Shown: piece by piece, positions 35,380 through 45,205 of the stretch
Layout of the letters: the number at the start of each line of letters is the position of its first letter
Numbering within the stretch: the stretch's first letter is position 1
Assembly (NCBI RefSeq): GCF_009907385.1
Contig: NZ_JAAATR010000073.1
Location: forward strand, 62,001-126,000
Source: Atlantibacter hermannii
GTDB taxonomy: Bacteria; Pseudomonadota; Gammaproteobacteria; Enterobacterales; Enterobacteriaceae
DNA length: 64,000 bases
Reading direction: 5' to 3'
Program-made: the position numbers and the translations under genes
Notes under the pieces: generated by a model
What the model was told of the DNA's origin: nothing
Database searches by the model: none
The model's input: only the letters and a program-made list of their open reading frames with translations

Positions 35380-36879
35380 ATGACCATCAACAAAGATCAT
35401 GCGGCCGAACACCGGGCCGCCAAACGACGCTGGCTCAATTCCCACGAAGAGGGCTATCACAAAGCGATGGGCAACCGTCAGATTCAGATGATCGCCATCG
35501 GCGGCGCTATCGGCACCGGGCTGTTTTTAGGCGCAGGCGCGCGCTTGCAGATGGCCGGGCCGTCGCTGGCGCTGGTATATCTGGTGTGCGGGATTTTCTC
35601 GTTTTTCATTTTGCGCGCGCTGGGCGAACTGGTCCTGCACCGTCCTTCCAGCGGCAGTTTTGTTTCCTACGCCCGCGAATTTCTCGGCGAGAAAGCCGCG
35701 TTCGTGGCGGGCTGGATGTATTTCATCAACTGGGCGATGACCGGTATCGTCGATATCACCGCGGTTGCGCTGTATATGCACTACTGGGGCGCGTTCGGCG
35801 ACGTTCCGCAGTGGGTGTTTGCGCTGGCGGCGTTAGCGATTGTCGGCACCATGAACATGATCGGCGTAAAGTGGTTCGCTGAAATGGAGTTCTGGTTCGC
35901 GCTGGTAAAGGTGCTGGCGATTGTGGCGTTTCTGGTCGTGGGCACGATTTTTCTCGGCACCGGTAAACCGCTGGACGGTAACGCCACCGGCTTTCATTTG
36001 ATCACCGATAACGGCGGTTTCTTCCCGCACGGCCTGCTGCCCGCGCTGGTGCTGGTGCAGGGCGTGGTGTTCGCTTTTGCTTCCATTGAACTGGTGGGCA
36101 CCGCGGCAGGTGAAGCTAAAGATCCTGAAAAAACCGTGCCGAAGGCGATTAACAGCGTGATCTGGCGCATCGGCCTGTTCTACGTCGGCTCGGTGGTGCT
36201 GCTGGTGCTGCTGCTGCCGTGGATGGCTTACCAGCCGGGCCAGAGCCCGTTCGTCACCTTCTTCTCTAAGCTGGGCGTGCCCTATATCGGCAGCGTGATG
36301 AATATCGTGGTGCTGACGGCGGCGCTCTCCAGCCTCAATTCGGGGCTCTATTCCACGGGCCGTATTCTGCGCTCGATGTCGATGGGCGGTTCCGCGCCGC
36401 GCTTTATGTCGAAGATGAGCAAACAGCAGGTCCCCTTCGCCGGGATCCTCGCCACCCTGTGCATCTATGTGTTCGGCGTGGTGTTGAACTATCTGGTGCC
36501 GAGCCAGGTGTTTGAGATCGTGCTGAATATGGCGTCACTGGGCATTATCGCGTCCTGGGCGTTTATTGTGGTGTGCCAGATGCGCCTGCGTAAAGCCATC
36601 CGCGAAGGCAAAGCCGAGAAAGTCAGCTTCAGAATGCCAGGCGCGCCGGTAACCTCATGGCTCACCCTGCTGTTCCTGCTCAGCGTACTGGTGCTGATGG
36701 CGTTTGATTACCCGAACGGCACCTGGACCATCGGCTCGATTCCGGTGCTCTGCCTGCTGCTCATCGCCGGCTGGTACGCGGTGCGCAAGCGTGTGAATGA
36801 AATTCACAGCACGGCGCCCGTTGAACCTCACGCCGAAACCGGGACCGAGCAGCCGCTGGTCGAACATCTCTCCCGTTAA
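35380..36879 (+). CDS. ansP: L-asparagine permease AnsP
   Basis: 499-residue amino acid permease of the APC superfamily with 12 spans. The signature [19 protein letters not shown] lies at span 1 and [20 protein letters not shown] at span 3. It is highly similar to E. coli AnsP in sequence and length. It imports asparagine with a proton through the inner membrane. ATG 35380 follows AGGAAAA. The gene ends at a strong terminator. Confidence 0.94.
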   Translation: MTINKDHAAEHRAAKRRWLNSHEEGYHKAMGNRQIQMIAIGGAIGTGLFLGAGARLQMAGPSLALVYLVCGIFSFFILRALGELVLHRPSSGSFVSYAREFLGEKAAFVAGWMYFINWAMTGIVDITAVALYMHYWGAFGDVPQWVFALAALAIVGTMNMIGVKWFAEMEFWFALVKVLAIVAFLVVGTIFLGTGKPLDGNATGFHLITDNGGFFPHGLLPALVLVQGVVFAFASIELVGTAAGEAKDPEKTVPKAINSVIWRIGLFYVGSVVLLVLLLPWMAYQPGQSPFVTFFSKLGVPYIGSVMNIVVLTAALSSLNSGLYSTGRILRSMSMGGSAPRFMSKMSKQQVPFAGILATLCIYVFGVVLNYLVPSQVFEIVLNMASLGIIASWAFIVVCQMRLRKAIREGKAEKVSFRMPGAPVTSWLTLLFLLSVLVLMAFDYPNGTWTIGSIPVLCLLLIAGWYAVRKRVNEIHSTAPVEPHAETGTEQPLVEHLSR

Positions 36880-36889
36880 TCTGCATCAC

Positions 36890-36913
36890 GCCGGGGTTAC
36901 CCCCGGCTTTTTT
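36890..36913 (+). terminator. Rho-independent terminator of ansP
   Basis: GCCGGGG-TTAC-CCCCGGC followed by TTTTTT, 11 bp after the stop codon. Confidence 0.92.
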
Positions 36914-37019
36914 GTTTCCCGTTGAAATCCTCGCAAAAAGCGCTAATTTTCATTGCCTGACCTGAGGTTTCTGGGCAACGATAGCAACATTATTTTAATA
37001 ACGTATTCAGGAGGAATCG

Positions 37020-38084
37020 ATGGGGCCATTTAGGGTAGTGATGTCTGCTTTAGCGCTGTGCGCCGCAAGCGCCGGGGTTCTGGCAGCGGATGGCGTCGCG
37101 TTTAGCCATAAGAACTGGGAAGTGGTCTGCGATAACATCCTGACCTGCCGCGCGGCAGGCTATGGCCCGGAAGAAGGCAGCGGCGGCTCGGTGCTGCTCA
37201 CCCGTGAAGCAGGCCCCGGCACGGCGGTACAGGGGCGCGTCATGCTGGCGGACATCGAAGAAAACGATTCCCCGGAAACCGTGGAATTAACGCTGTTTAT
37301 CGATAACCAGTCAATGGGAACGGTTGCCCCCGGCCCGGACGGCGACTGGGAGCTTACCCAACAGCAAACCGATGCCCTGATCGGCGCGGTAAAAGGCAGC
37401 GGCGTAGTGGAGTTTCGCGGCGGCAAAGCGCCGTTTACTCTCTCCGGCGAGGGTGCAAACGCGGTGTTGCTGAAAATGGACGATGTGCAAAAACGCGTGA
37501 ATACCCCAGCGGCGCTGATCAAAAAAGGCAACAAGCCGGAAAACAGCGTGCCTGCCGCCCCGGCGATCCCGGTGATTGTGGCAGCGGCTACGCTGGACGC
37601 ACCGGAAAAGCCGCTGGATGCCCCGCAAATCGCGGTCATTCGCCCCCTGCTGCAGGCCAGCGTCAGCGCGGATGAGTGCGAACGGCTCTATCCCTACGAA
37701 CGGCTCTATCCCGATGAGGAAAAATCGCCTGAAGCCATTTCACTCACGCCGCTGGATGACAAACACGTATTGCTCTCTACCCTGTGCTGGCGCGCCGCCT
37801 ATAACGAAGGCTACGGTTACTGGGTGATGGACGCGGCACTGAAAGGCAAACCGAAAAGGGTGACCAATTCCGGCACCAATTATGTGAAAGGTATTATCGA
37901 TATGGCCCAAAAAGGCCGGGGCCTCGGTGACTGTTGGAGCAATGAAAGCTGGGTCTGGGACGGTAAAACCTTCCGGCTCAGCAGCAGTTACACCACCGGC
38001 ATGTGCCGCTATTTACGCGCTGGCGGCACCTGGGTTCTGCCCACGTTCGTGACTGACGTTAAAAAAGCCGATAACGCGCTATAA
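37020..38084 (+). CDS. DUF1176 domain-containing exported protein
   Basis: 354-residue protein with a signal peptide (cleavage near VLAAD) and the DUF1176 pattern: HKNWEVVCDNILTCRAAGYG at the start, LLTREAGPG, and near the C-terminus GLGDCWSNESWVWDGKTF and the ending LRAGGTWVLPTF. Paired cysteines suggest disulfides in the periplasm. ATG 37020 follows AGGAGGAA. An in-frame 18-bp tandem duplication gives ERLYPY-ERLYPD near residue 220. Function of the family is unknown. Confidence 0.88.
   Translation: MGPFRVVMSALALCAASAGVLAADGVAFSHKNWEVVCDNILTCRAAGYGPEEGSGGSVLLTREAGPGTAVQGRVMLADIEENDSPETVELTLFIDNQSMGTVAPGPDGDWELTQQQTDALIGAVKGSGVVEFRGGKAPFTLSGEGANAVLLKMDDVQKRVNTPAALIKKGNKPENSVPAAPAIPVIVAAATLDAPEKPLDAPQIAVIRPLLQASVSADECERLYPYERLYPDEEKSPEAISLTPLDDKHVLLSTLCWRAAYNEGYGYWVMDAALKGKPKRVTNSGTNYVKGIIDMAQKGRGLGDCWSNESWVWDGKTFRLSSSYTTGMCRYLRAGGTWVLPTFVTDVKKADNAL
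37680..37715 (+). repeat. 18-bp in-frame tandem duplication
   Basis: GAACGGCTCTATCCC occurs at 37680-37694 and again at 37698-37712, each followed by a different codon (TAC, GAT). It adds six residues inside the DUF1176 gene and looks recent. Confidence 0.85.
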
Positions 38085-38214
38085 CATCCCCATGCGGGCG
38101 CGGAGCCACCGCCGCGCCCGCCGCTCTGCGAATCCTCCCAGAAAACCCCTGTCACCTGACCCACCGCACAGGCTGTCTATACTTGGTGCTTATGCCTGAT
38201 TTATGGGAGGAGAA

Positions 38215-39315
38215 ATGGCGTATCTGGCACAACTTAATTTCGTTACCGTTTTGATGTCGACGGCGTTCTGGATCAACCTGGCTATCGTCGTGGCCGTCAC
38301 GCTGATTGTTTACTGGATCATTAACCGGTTACTGGCATTCGCCTACAAAACCATTCAGAACTGGCGTAACGGCCATCCCGGCAGCAGCGATTTGCGGTTT
38401 ATTGTTTTCGACATGCTGCAAAAAACCAGCAAAATCCTGATTCTGGTGACCGCCTTTCTGTTCAGCCTGCGTTTCGCCGCCCTGCCGGACCGGCTGTTCT
38501 CGACCATCTCCCAGGCCTGGTTCCTGGTGATTGCTATCCAGATGGCCATCTGGCTGGACCAGGGCGTCCAGTCCTGGATGCGCCATTTGCTGCGCGACCC
38601 TGACGCCAACCGTAACCCGGTGACGCTGGTGATCCTCGGGATGATCCTGCGGGTGCTGGTGTGGTCAATGATGTTCCTGTCGATACTGGCGAATGCGGGC
38701 GTTGATATCACCGCGCTGGTCGCCAGCCTGGGGGTAGGCGGTATCGCCATCGCCCTGGCGGTACAAACCGTCCTGAGCGATGTGTTTGCCTCGCTGTCAA
38801 TCGGGTTTGATAAGCCGTTCGAAATCGGCGACTTCGTGGTGTTTAACGACGTGGCGGGCAATATTGAGCATATTGGCCTGAAAACCACCCGCATCCGCAG
38901 CCTGAGCGGCGAACAGATCGTCTGCGCCAACGCGAATTTGCTACAGCAGACCATCCACAACTACAAACGGATGCAGACCCGCCGCATCGTATTTACCTTT
39001 GGCGTCGCCAGCACCACCCCGCCGGAGAAACTGCGCATTATCGGCGACATGGTGAAAGAGATTGTTAACGATGTCGGCAATACCCGCTTCGACCGCGCTC
39101 ACTTTCTGTCCTTCGATCAGGATCGGCTGACGTTTGAAGTGGTCCATATCGTGGCGACCGCCGACTATAACAAGTACATGGATATCCAGCAGGAGATTAA
39201 CATTCGTATCATTGAACAGTTGAATGAAAATGATATCGAGCTGGCGCTGCCAAGCCTGGTGATGCGCGCGCCGGTACAGGTCAAACGCGCCGCGCCGGCG
39301 CAGAACGCGGCCTAA
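38215..39315 (+). CDS. MscS-family mechanosensitive ion channel
   Basis: 366-residue inner-membrane channel with about five N-terminal spans. The pore helix is ALVASLGVGGIAIALAVQTVLSD, with the Gly/Ala packing typical of TM3 in MscS. A cytoplasmic beta domain (FEIGDFVVF, NIEHIGLKTTRIRSLSGEQIVCANA) and an alpha/beta vestibule follow. It is longer than MscS (286) and near YnaI in size. ATG 38215 has a near-ideal ribosome site (GGGAGGAGAA). Acts as an osmotic release valve. Confidence 0.88.
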   Translation: MAYLAQLNFVTVLMSTAFWINLAIVVAVTLIVYWIINRLLAFAYKTIQNWRNGHPGSSDLRFIVFDMLQKTSKILILVTAFLFSLRFAALPDRLFSTISQAWFLVIAIQMAIWLDQGVQSWMRHLLRDPDANRNPVTLVILGMILRVLVWSMMFLSILANAGVDITALVASLGVGGIAIALAVQTVLSDVFASLSIGFDKPFEIGDFVVFNDVAGNIEHIGLKTTRIRSLSGEQIVCANANLLQQTIHNYKRMQTRRIVFTFGVASTTPPEKLRIIGDMVKEIVNDVGNTRFDRAHFLSFDQDRLTFEVVHIVATADYNKYMDIQQEINIRIIEQLNENDIELALPSLVMRAPVQVKRAAPAQNAA

Positions 39316-39432
39316 GCCCAACCTCACGCCGCCCGGGGCAGCGGCGGCGTTTCTCCCTGTCCGCTGTTGGCGTAGCTTGTCGTTTCGTCTTATCAATGCT
39401 AAGCGTTATATAAAAAAATTTTAAGGATCGTT

Positions 39433-40566
39433 ATGACGACTCAACGTTTAGGGCAAGCGGTAGTCATTGGCGCGGTAATGATTTTTGGCCTGACCTATGG
39501 CCTGAGCGCGCCGCTTATTTCTTTACGTCTGCATACCGAAGGCTATGACGAGTGGTTTATCGGCCTTAACGCCGCGATGCATGCGGTGGGCGTATTTGCC
39601 GTGGCGCCGTTTCTTCCGGCGCTGTGTCAGCGCTACACCCCTGGCGCGTTAATCACCCGTTCGCTGTTCGCTATTTTAGTGCTGCTGTGCCTGTTTCCGT
39701 TTGTGCCGCTGCTCGGCTGGTTTGCGCTGCGCTTTTTACTGGGCGTCTTCAGCGAAATCATTCTGGTGGTGACAGAAACCTGGCTGAATCACACCACCGT
39801 CGAGCAGGCGCGGGCCAAAACCCTCGCCTGGTATACCGCCAGCCTGTCGCTGGGCTACGCCATCGGGCCGCTGTTGCTGCTGATTGCGCCTGGCGATATC
39901 CCGTTTTACCTCGGCGGCGGCCTGGCGCTGCTCAGCGCGGTGATCCTCTGGACCAGCGCCCCGCCCAGCCCGCCGCTGGCGGAAGATAAGGTCAGCGGGA
40001 TTTTGCGCTACGTCTGGATGGCACCGCTGGCGATGGCGGCCACCGCGCTGAATGCCGCGCTGGAAGCCGCCGGGCTGAATCTGCTGGTGGTGTACGCCAT
40101 GCAAATGGGCTGGAGCGAACAGGCGGCCACTGAATTGCTGGCGGTACTGATGGTCGGCGCGATTGTGCTGCAACTGCCGGTGGGCTGGCTGGCGGATAAA
40201 TACGATCGCCATAAGCTGCTGCTGGGTTGCGCCGCGCTGTCTACCGTTGGCGCGCTGCTGTGGCCGCTGGCGTTAAACGTGCCGATCCTCGCCTGGCTGC
40301 TGATGTTTTTCTGGGGCGGCGTGTTTGTCGCCATCTATACGCTGATTATCACCCAGGTGGGGTCGCGCTTCACCGGCGCGCATCTGGCGGGCGTTTACGC
40401 GGCGATGTCGATTATGTGGGGCGTGGGCGCGTTGATTGGCCCGAGCCTCGGGGGGATCGCCATGAGTGCCTTCACCCACGGTCTGCCGTACCTGGCGGCG
40501 CTGATGTGCGGGCTGTTTTTTCTCTGGGCGCTGTGGGTGCACAAGCGGGAAAACGGTGGGGCCTGA
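39433..40566 (+). CDS. MFS transporter of unknown substrate
   Basis: 377-residue major facilitator with 12 spans. It has a short loop-2/3 motif (LPALCQRYTPGALITR), an acidic WLNHTTVEQARAKTLAWYTASLSLGYAIGP segment, and LADKYDRHKLLLG between spans 8 and 9. No substrate-defining motif is seen. ATG 39433 follows AAGGATC. It converges with yncE, 14 bp apart. It could be an exporter of a small metabolite; no regulator is linked. Confidence 0.8.
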   Translation: MTTQRLGQAVVIGAVMIFGLTYGLSAPLISLRLHTEGYDEWFIGLNAAMHAVGVFAVAPFLPALCQRYTPGALITRSLFAILVLLCLFPFVPLLGWFALRFLLGVFSEIILVVTETWLNHTTVEQARAKTLAWYTASLSLGYAIGPLLLLIAPGDIPFYLGGGLALLSAVILWTSAPPSPPLAEDKVSGILRYVWMAPLAMAATALNAALEAAGLNLLVVYAMQMGWSEQAATELLAVLMVGAIVLQLPVGWLADKYDRHKLLLGCAALSTVGALLWPLALNVPILAWLLMFFWGGVFVAIYTLIITQVGSRFTGAHLAGVYAAMSIMWGVGALIGPSLGGIAMSAFTHGLPYLAALMCGLFFLWALWVHKRENGGA

Positions 40567-40580
40567 CCCCACCGCTCGGC

Positions 40581-41639
40581 TTACAGGGCGATGCGAATCA
40601 CATCGTCCGGGCTGGTGGCTTCCTGCTTGCGGCTGGAAGGCTGCTTAACGCTGACGTACAGCGTTTTACCGTCCGGTGACAGCGCCAGGCTGTTCGGATG
40701 AACCGGGGCGTCGATGGTTTTCACCACTTTGTAGCTTTTCGCGTCAATCACGCTCACCGTGCCCGCCTGACGGTGGGTCACATAGGCTTCGTTGCGCGCC
40801 GGGTTAAACAGTACTGCCAGCGACGCAGGCGCATCGATTTTCGCCAGCACTTTCCCGTCGCGGGTATCGACCGCCAGCACCTGCGGCTGTCTGGAATCGG
40901 TGATAAACGCGCGGTGGTTCGCCGGATCCAGGCTGATGTTCAGGAAGAAGTGCTCTTTCCCGTCATCCAGCACTTTCTTACGCAGCACCTGCTTGTTGTT
41001 AGTGGTGTCGAAAGCGATCAGCTCGCCGTCGGCGTTGGTGGTGTAAACGCGTTTCGCGTCGCTATCCAGCGCCAGGCCAGTGCTGAATTTTCCGGTGCCG
41101 GTCAGCGTGGTGCGCAGTTTCATGGTCGCGCCGTCAATCACCCAAATCACGCTGTCTTCACTCAGCCCGGTCACATAAACGGTATTGGTCGCTTCATCCA
41201 CCACCAGCTGGCGGGTGTGCATCGGCTTGACCGTTTCGCTGCGCTGGCGGTTATCCAGCACGATGCGGCCTTTCACTTCACCGGTTTTGGCGTCAATCGC
41301 CGTCACCGCGCTGTTCACGGTATTGCCAAACCACAGGGTATCGGTTTTGGTGTTGATGGCGGCGCCAAACGGCTTGAGATCGTTGTGAATGCGCTGTTTC
41401 ACTTCCAGAGTCGCCGGGTCGAGTTTATAGACCACGCCGCCTTTATCCAGCGAACGACTCTGGGATGTCGCCACATACAGCGCCTGCTCTGCCGGACTGT
41501 AGGCCATTTCATACGCCCCCTTGTCGACGGGCTTACGCAGCAACTCGTCTGCGGCGTGGCTGGTGAAGGTAGCGAACGATGAGCTAAACAGCAGCGCGCC
41601 GAGCAGCGCGCGGCGTGCAGACAGATGACGAAATTCCAT
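40581..41639 (-). CDS. yncE: YncE, periplasmic beta-propeller protein
   Basis: 352-residue secreted seven-bladed beta propeller with a signal peptide (ending near TSHAAD). Repeated YVT-type blades are seen: EQALYVATSQSR, TNTVYVTGLSED, KRVYTTNADGEL, NEAYVTHRQAG, GKTLYVSVKQ. It matches E. coli YncE. I chose ATG 41639, behind AAGGGAGTT. It is divergent from the TonB receptor gene yncD across a Fur box, so iron limitation should raise its expression. Reported to bind DNA in E. coli; its role is unsettled. Confidence 0.92.
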   Translation of the reverse strand: MEFRHLSARRALLGALLFSSSFATFTSHAADELLRKPVDKGAYEMAYSPAEQALYVATSQSRSLDKGGVVYKLDPATLEVKQRIHNDLKPFGAAINTKTDTLWFGNTVNSAVTAIDAKTGEVKGRIVLDNRQRSETVKPMHTRQLVVDEATNTVYVTGLSEDSVIWVIDGATMKLRTTLTGTGKFSTGLALDSDAKRVYTTNADGELIAFDTTNNKQVLRKKVLDDGKEHFFLNISLDPANHRAFITDSRQPQVLAVDTRDGKVLAKIDAPASLAVLFNPARNEAYVTHRQAGTVSVIDAKSYKVVKTIDAPVHPNSLALSPDGKTLYVSVKQPSSRKQEATSPDDVIRIAL

Positions 41640-41724
41640 AACAACTCCCTTTTTACGTAGAAATGGCGGCGTCACATTGCATCCAGAAAAGCGGCCATGA
41701 TTTTTTCACGGCTCTGATTTTGGT

Positions 41725-41743
41725 GAGAATAATAATCATTATT
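41725..41743. promoter_or_regulatory. Fur box between yncE and yncD
   Basis: GAGAATAATAATCATTATT matches 16 of 19 positions of the Fur consensus GATAATGATAATCATTATC. It is placed 86 bp from the yncE start and 144 bp from the yncD start. Confidence 0.82.
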
Positions 41744-41886
41744 TTTAAAAAAAGGGAACAATTTTGCGTAACCGCCTGGCATTTGCCCACTACACTTCAA
41801 TTGTTAACGATAAGTGCTGTTAATGTTTTCAACTTATTTCCAGATAACCTAAAATTTTGGCGCAATTACATAAAATTGGTTAAGGC

Positions 41887-44004
41887 ATGATTATTTCTCG
41901 CGCGTTATTTCCCTTGCCGGTAGTGTTGCTACCGGCAATTTTTTCCCCGCTGACGGCGCTTGCCGCAGAAAATGAACAAACGATGGTGGTCACCGCCGCC
42001 CCCGGCCCGGTCTCTGAACTGGATACGCCAGCGGCGGTCAGCGTGGTGACGGGCGACGATCTGCGCCACGCCGCGCCGCAGATCAACCTGTCGGAAAACC
42101 TCGGCAGCGTGCCGGGTTTACAGATCCAAAACCGCCAGAACTACGCGCAGGATTTACAGCTGTCGATTCGCGGCTTTGGCTCGCGCTCCACCTACGGCGT
42201 GCGCGGCATCCGCCTGTACGTGGACGGCATCCCGGCCACTATGCCGGACGGTCAGGGGCAAACCTCAAATATTGATTTAAACAGCGTGGCGAGCGTGGAA
42301 GTGCTGCGCGGGCCGTTTTCCGCCCTGTACGGCAACGCCTCCGGCGGCGTGATTGACGTAAAAACCGAAACCGGCGAAGCGCCGCCGACGCTGGAAGCCA
42401 GCAGCTACTACGGCAGTTTCGGCACCTGGCGCTACGGCCTGAAAGCCAGCGGCGCGGTGGGCGACGGCACCCAACCGGGCGATGTGAACTACACCGTCTC
42501 CTCGACCCGCTTCACCACTCACGGCTACCGCGATCACAGCGGCGCGCGTAAAAACCTCGCCAACGCCAAACTGGGGGTGCGGATTGATGACGCCAGCACC
42601 CTGACCCTGCTGCTGAACAGCGTGGATATTCACGCCAACGATCCCGGCGGGCTGTCATACGGCGAATGGCGGGATAACCCGCGCCAGTCGCCGCGCGGCG
42701 ATCAGTACAATACCCGCAAATCCATTAAGCAGACCCAGGCGGGCCTCAACTACCAGCGGGCGATGAGCGCCAGCGACGATCTTAGCGTCACGGCCTACGC
42801 GGGCGAGCGGGAAACCACGCAGTACCAGTCTATCCCCATGGGGCCGCAGTTAAACCCAACCCACCCTGGCGGCGTGATCCAGCTTAACCGTCACTATCAG
42901 GGCATCGACAGCCGCTGGACCCACCGCGACGCGCTGTGGACGCTGCCGGTCAACGTTACCCTGGGACTGAATTACGAAACCATGAGCGAGAAGCGCAAAG
43001 GCTACGAAAACTTCGTGCTGGAGAATGGCGCGCCGGTCTATGGCGAAAAAGGCGCGACCCGACGCGACGAGCGCAACCTGATGTGGAACCTCGATCCCTA
43101 TTTGCAGTCGAGCTGGCAGTTGACCGACCAACTGACGCTGGACGCCGGGGTGCGCTACAGCTCCATCTGGTTTGATGCCAACGACCATTACATCACCGCC
43201 GCCAACGGCGATGACAGCGGCGACGCCAGCTACCACAAATGGCTGCCGGCGGGCGCGCTGAAGTATCGCGTCACCGATGCCTGGAACGTTTATCTTTCAG
43301 CGGGTCGCGGCTTCGAAACGCCGACCATCAACGAGCTCTCCTACCGCTCCGGCGGGCAGAGCGGGCTGAATCTGGCGCTGAAACCCTCCACCAGCGACAC
43401 CCTGGAGCTGGGCAGCAAAACCCGCATCGGCAACGGCCTGTTCAGCGCCGCGCTGTTCCAGACGGATACCGATAACGAGATCGTGGTGGATGCCAGCAGC
43501 GGTGGACGCACCACTTATAAAAACGCCGGGAAAACCCGTCGCCAGGGGCTGGAGCTGGCTCTCGATCAGCAGTTCGCTTACGACTGGAAGTTGAAAATGG
43601 CCTGGACCTGGCTGGACGCCACCTACCGCAGCAACGCCTGCGGCGCAACGGACTGCAATGGCAACCGGATGCCGGGCATCGCGCGCAATATGGGTTACGC
43701 GTCGTTCGGCTATCAGCCGGAACAGGGCTGGTACGCGGGCGCGGACGTGCGCTATATGGGCGATATCATGGCGGATGACGAGAACCGCGCCAAAGCGCCC
43801 TCCTACACCGTCGCTGGCCTGAATACCGGCTATAAATTCCTGTATCAACGCTGGGCGCTGGATCTGTTTGGCCGGGTGGATAACCTGTTTGATAAAAGCT
43901 ACGTCGGCTCGGTGATCGTCAACGAGAGCAACGGGCGCTACTACGAGCCCGCGCCGGGCAGGAATTATGGTGTCGGGATGTCGGTAAGCTATCGGTTCGA
44001 GTAA
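41887..44004 (+). CDS. yncD: TonB-dependent outer-membrane receptor YncD (PqqU)
   Basis: 705-residue receptor with a signal peptide (ending ALAAE), a TonB box (QTMVVTA), a plug domain (about 45-160: SIRGFGSRSTYGVRGIRLYVDGIPATMPDGQGQ-type segment, VEVLRGPFSALYGNASGGVI) and a 22-strand barrel ending with Phe-Glu (VSYRFE). It corresponds to E. coli YncD, shown to import pyrroloquinoline quinone (PqqU). Divergent from yncE with a Fur box between. The ATG has a weak site (TTAAGGC). Confidence 0.92.
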   Translation: MIISRALFPLPVVLLPAIFSPLTALAAENEQTMVVTAAPGPVSELDTPAAVSVVTGDDLRHAAPQINLSENLGSVPGLQIQNRQNYAQDLQLSIRGFGSRSTYGVRGIRLYVDGIPATMPDGQGQTSNIDLNSVASVEVLRGPFSALYGNASGGVIDVKTETGEAPPTLEASSYYGSFGTWRYGLKASGAVGDGTQPGDVNYTVSSTRFTTHGYRDHSGARKNLANAKLGVRIDDASTLTLLLNSVDIHANDPGGLSYGEWRDNPRQSPRGDQYNTRKSIKQTQAGLNYQRAMSASDDLSVTAYAGERETTQYQSIPMGPQLNPTHPGGVIQLNRHYQGIDSRWTHRDALWTLPVNVTLGLNYETMSEKRKGYENFVLENGAPVYGEKGATRRDERNLMWNLDPYLQSSWQLTDQLTLDAGVRYSSIWFDANDHYITAANGDDSGDASYHKWLPAGALKYRVTDAWNVYLSAGRGFETPTINELSYRSGGQSGLNLALKPSTSDTLELGSKTRIGNGLFSAALFQTDTDNEIVVDASSGGRTTYKNAGKTRRQGLELALDQQFAYDWKLKMAWTWLDATYRSNACGATDCNGNRMPGIARNMGYASFGYQPEQGWYAGADVRYMGDIMADDENRAKAPSYTVAGLNTGYKFLYQRWALDLFGRVDNLFDKSYVGSVIVNESNGRYYEPAPGRNYGVGMSVSYRFE

Positions 44005-44013
44005 CCCAAAAAA

Positions 44014-44062
44014 ATGGCCCTTAGCCTGGAAGCCTGTTGACAAGCTCACCGGCAAGGGCCAT
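44014..44062 (-). terminator. Reverse-strand terminator with large loop
   Basis: ATGGCCCTT/AAGGGCCAT arms, with a 31-base loop, are followed on the reverse strand by a run of seven T. It would end the 57-residue gene and face the end of yncD. Confidence 0.7.
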
Positions 44063-44118
44063 CAAAAAAAGCGCGCCGTTCATTCCAGTCGCGCAAGCGT
44101 ATCGCGCGGCGAAACGCG

Positions 44119-44292
44119 TTACGGCTTGCGATACCAGGCAGGATCGATATTGCCGAAATCAATGCCATACCGGTGTCCGGTTGGGATAAAGCATTCCATC
44201 ACGCGTCCGCTCTCGGGGGCGTGATGCGCAACAATGGCGGGGACAAAGGCGGCTTTCAGCGCGCGCCCGAGGCGACTGAAAAAAGTGTGCAT
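44119..44292 (-). CDS. 57-residue protein of unknown function
   Basis: Complete small frame from ATG 44292 with a good ribosome site (GTGAGG, 4-5 bp before). The N-terminus is amphipathic and basic (MHTFFSRLGRALKAAFVPA), followed by a polar part ending DFGNIDPAWYRKP. It is bounded by a hairpin upstream (44309-44339) and a T-rich terminator downstream, so it looks like its own unit or a tail of the GntR transcript. No family recognised. The N-terminal helix could bind membranes. Confidence 0.55.
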   Translation of the reverse strand: MHTFFSRLGRALKAAFVPAIVAHHAPESGRVMECFIPTGHRYGIDFGNIDPAWYRKP

Positions 44293-44308
44293 ATGACCTC
44301 ACAGGAAA

Positions 44309-44339
44309 ACGGCGTTGACTGAACTCAGTAAAACGCCGT
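44309..44339 (-). terminator. Hairpin between the GntR gene and the 57-residue gene
   Basis: ACGGCGTT/AACGCCGT outer arms with an inner ACTGA/TCAGT stem, followed on the reverse strand by TTTT. It probably ends or attenuates the GntR transcript. Confidence 0.6.
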
Positions 44340-44389
44340 CTGCGCGGGAGGGGAACTAAAAAGGTTTGCTTTGGTTAGTTGAAAATTCG

Positions 44390-45058
44390 CTAACCTATCG
44401 ATTGATAGTAAAAACGGCCCACTAAATCGTTCGCATCTTCAATCACCTGATGAACGGCGCGCACGCAGCGTTCAGCATTCCGTGATTCAAGAGAATCGAT
44501 GAGTTCATGGTAGTCATACTGGCATTGTTCGATTTCGGGCAGTTGTGGGTACAGGAAATTGAAGCACGGCCCTACCTGTACCCAAAGTTGCTCAATCAGG
44601 TTATTGAGCGTTGGCATTTGCGCCAGCTTATAGAGTTCAAAGCGGAAAATCCGGTTGGCCACCAGAGTTTGTTCCACTTCGCCACTCTGTTTCGCCTCGG
44701 CAAAATCTTCCCAGAGTTTGCGTAACCTAATGACATCCTCTGCGGTCATTTTTTCCAGCGCTTTTTCGACAGCAAGTCCTTCAAGATTCTGACGAATCAG
44801 ATTAATTTCCCTGAAGCGTTCCTCGCTTATTTCCGGCACTAAAAAGGCATGGGCTGGCGTTGCCACCAGCGCGCCGGATGAAACCAGCCTTAACAAGGCT
44901 TCACGCACCGGGGTAATACTGGTCCCCAGCTGCTCAGCAAGGTCTTTCGTGACAAGACGCGAACCAGGCTTCAAACTACCAATGATCAACGCATTCTTTA
45001 ATCTCACCTCCACTTGCGTGGTTAAACTCATCCGTTGCGCCCTGTCCAGATCAAGCAT
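44390..45058 (-). CDS. GntR/FCD-family transcriptional regulator, McbR-like
   Basis: 222-residue regulator. The N-terminal winged helix (about 10-75) contains GSRLVTKDLAEQLGTSITPVREALLRL, and a helical FCD effector domain (about 85-215) follows. E. coli has the GntR regulator McbR (YncC) next to yncD, and the DNA-binding part here (TSITPVREALLRLVS) resembles it. The C-terminal half diverges, so I do not assign the symbol. ATG 45058 follows AGGAAATA. Targets are unknown; yncD is a candidate by position. Confidence 0.85.
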   Translation of the reverse strand: MLDLDRAQRMSLTTQVEVRLKNALIIGSLKPGSRLVTKDLAEQLGTSITPVREALLRLVSSGALVATPAHAFLVPEISEERFREINLIRQNLEGLAVEKALEKMTAEDVIRLRKLWEDFAEAKQSGEVEQTLVANRIFRFELYKLAQMPTLNNLIEQLWVQVGPCFNFLYPQLPEIEQCQYDYHELIDSLESRNAERCVRAVHQVIEDANDLVGRFYYQSIG

Positions 45059-45205
45059 GGTATTTCCTGCCTCACTCTATGATGTCATATTCCTGTTGCT
45101 GTCCTTCAGGCACCGTTGGCTCAGGCTTGTATAATTAATAGCCTTATAGTTCTCGGGTGCACTTAAAGAAAATAGCGATATTTAGATAAGATGCCAGCAA
45201 AATCG

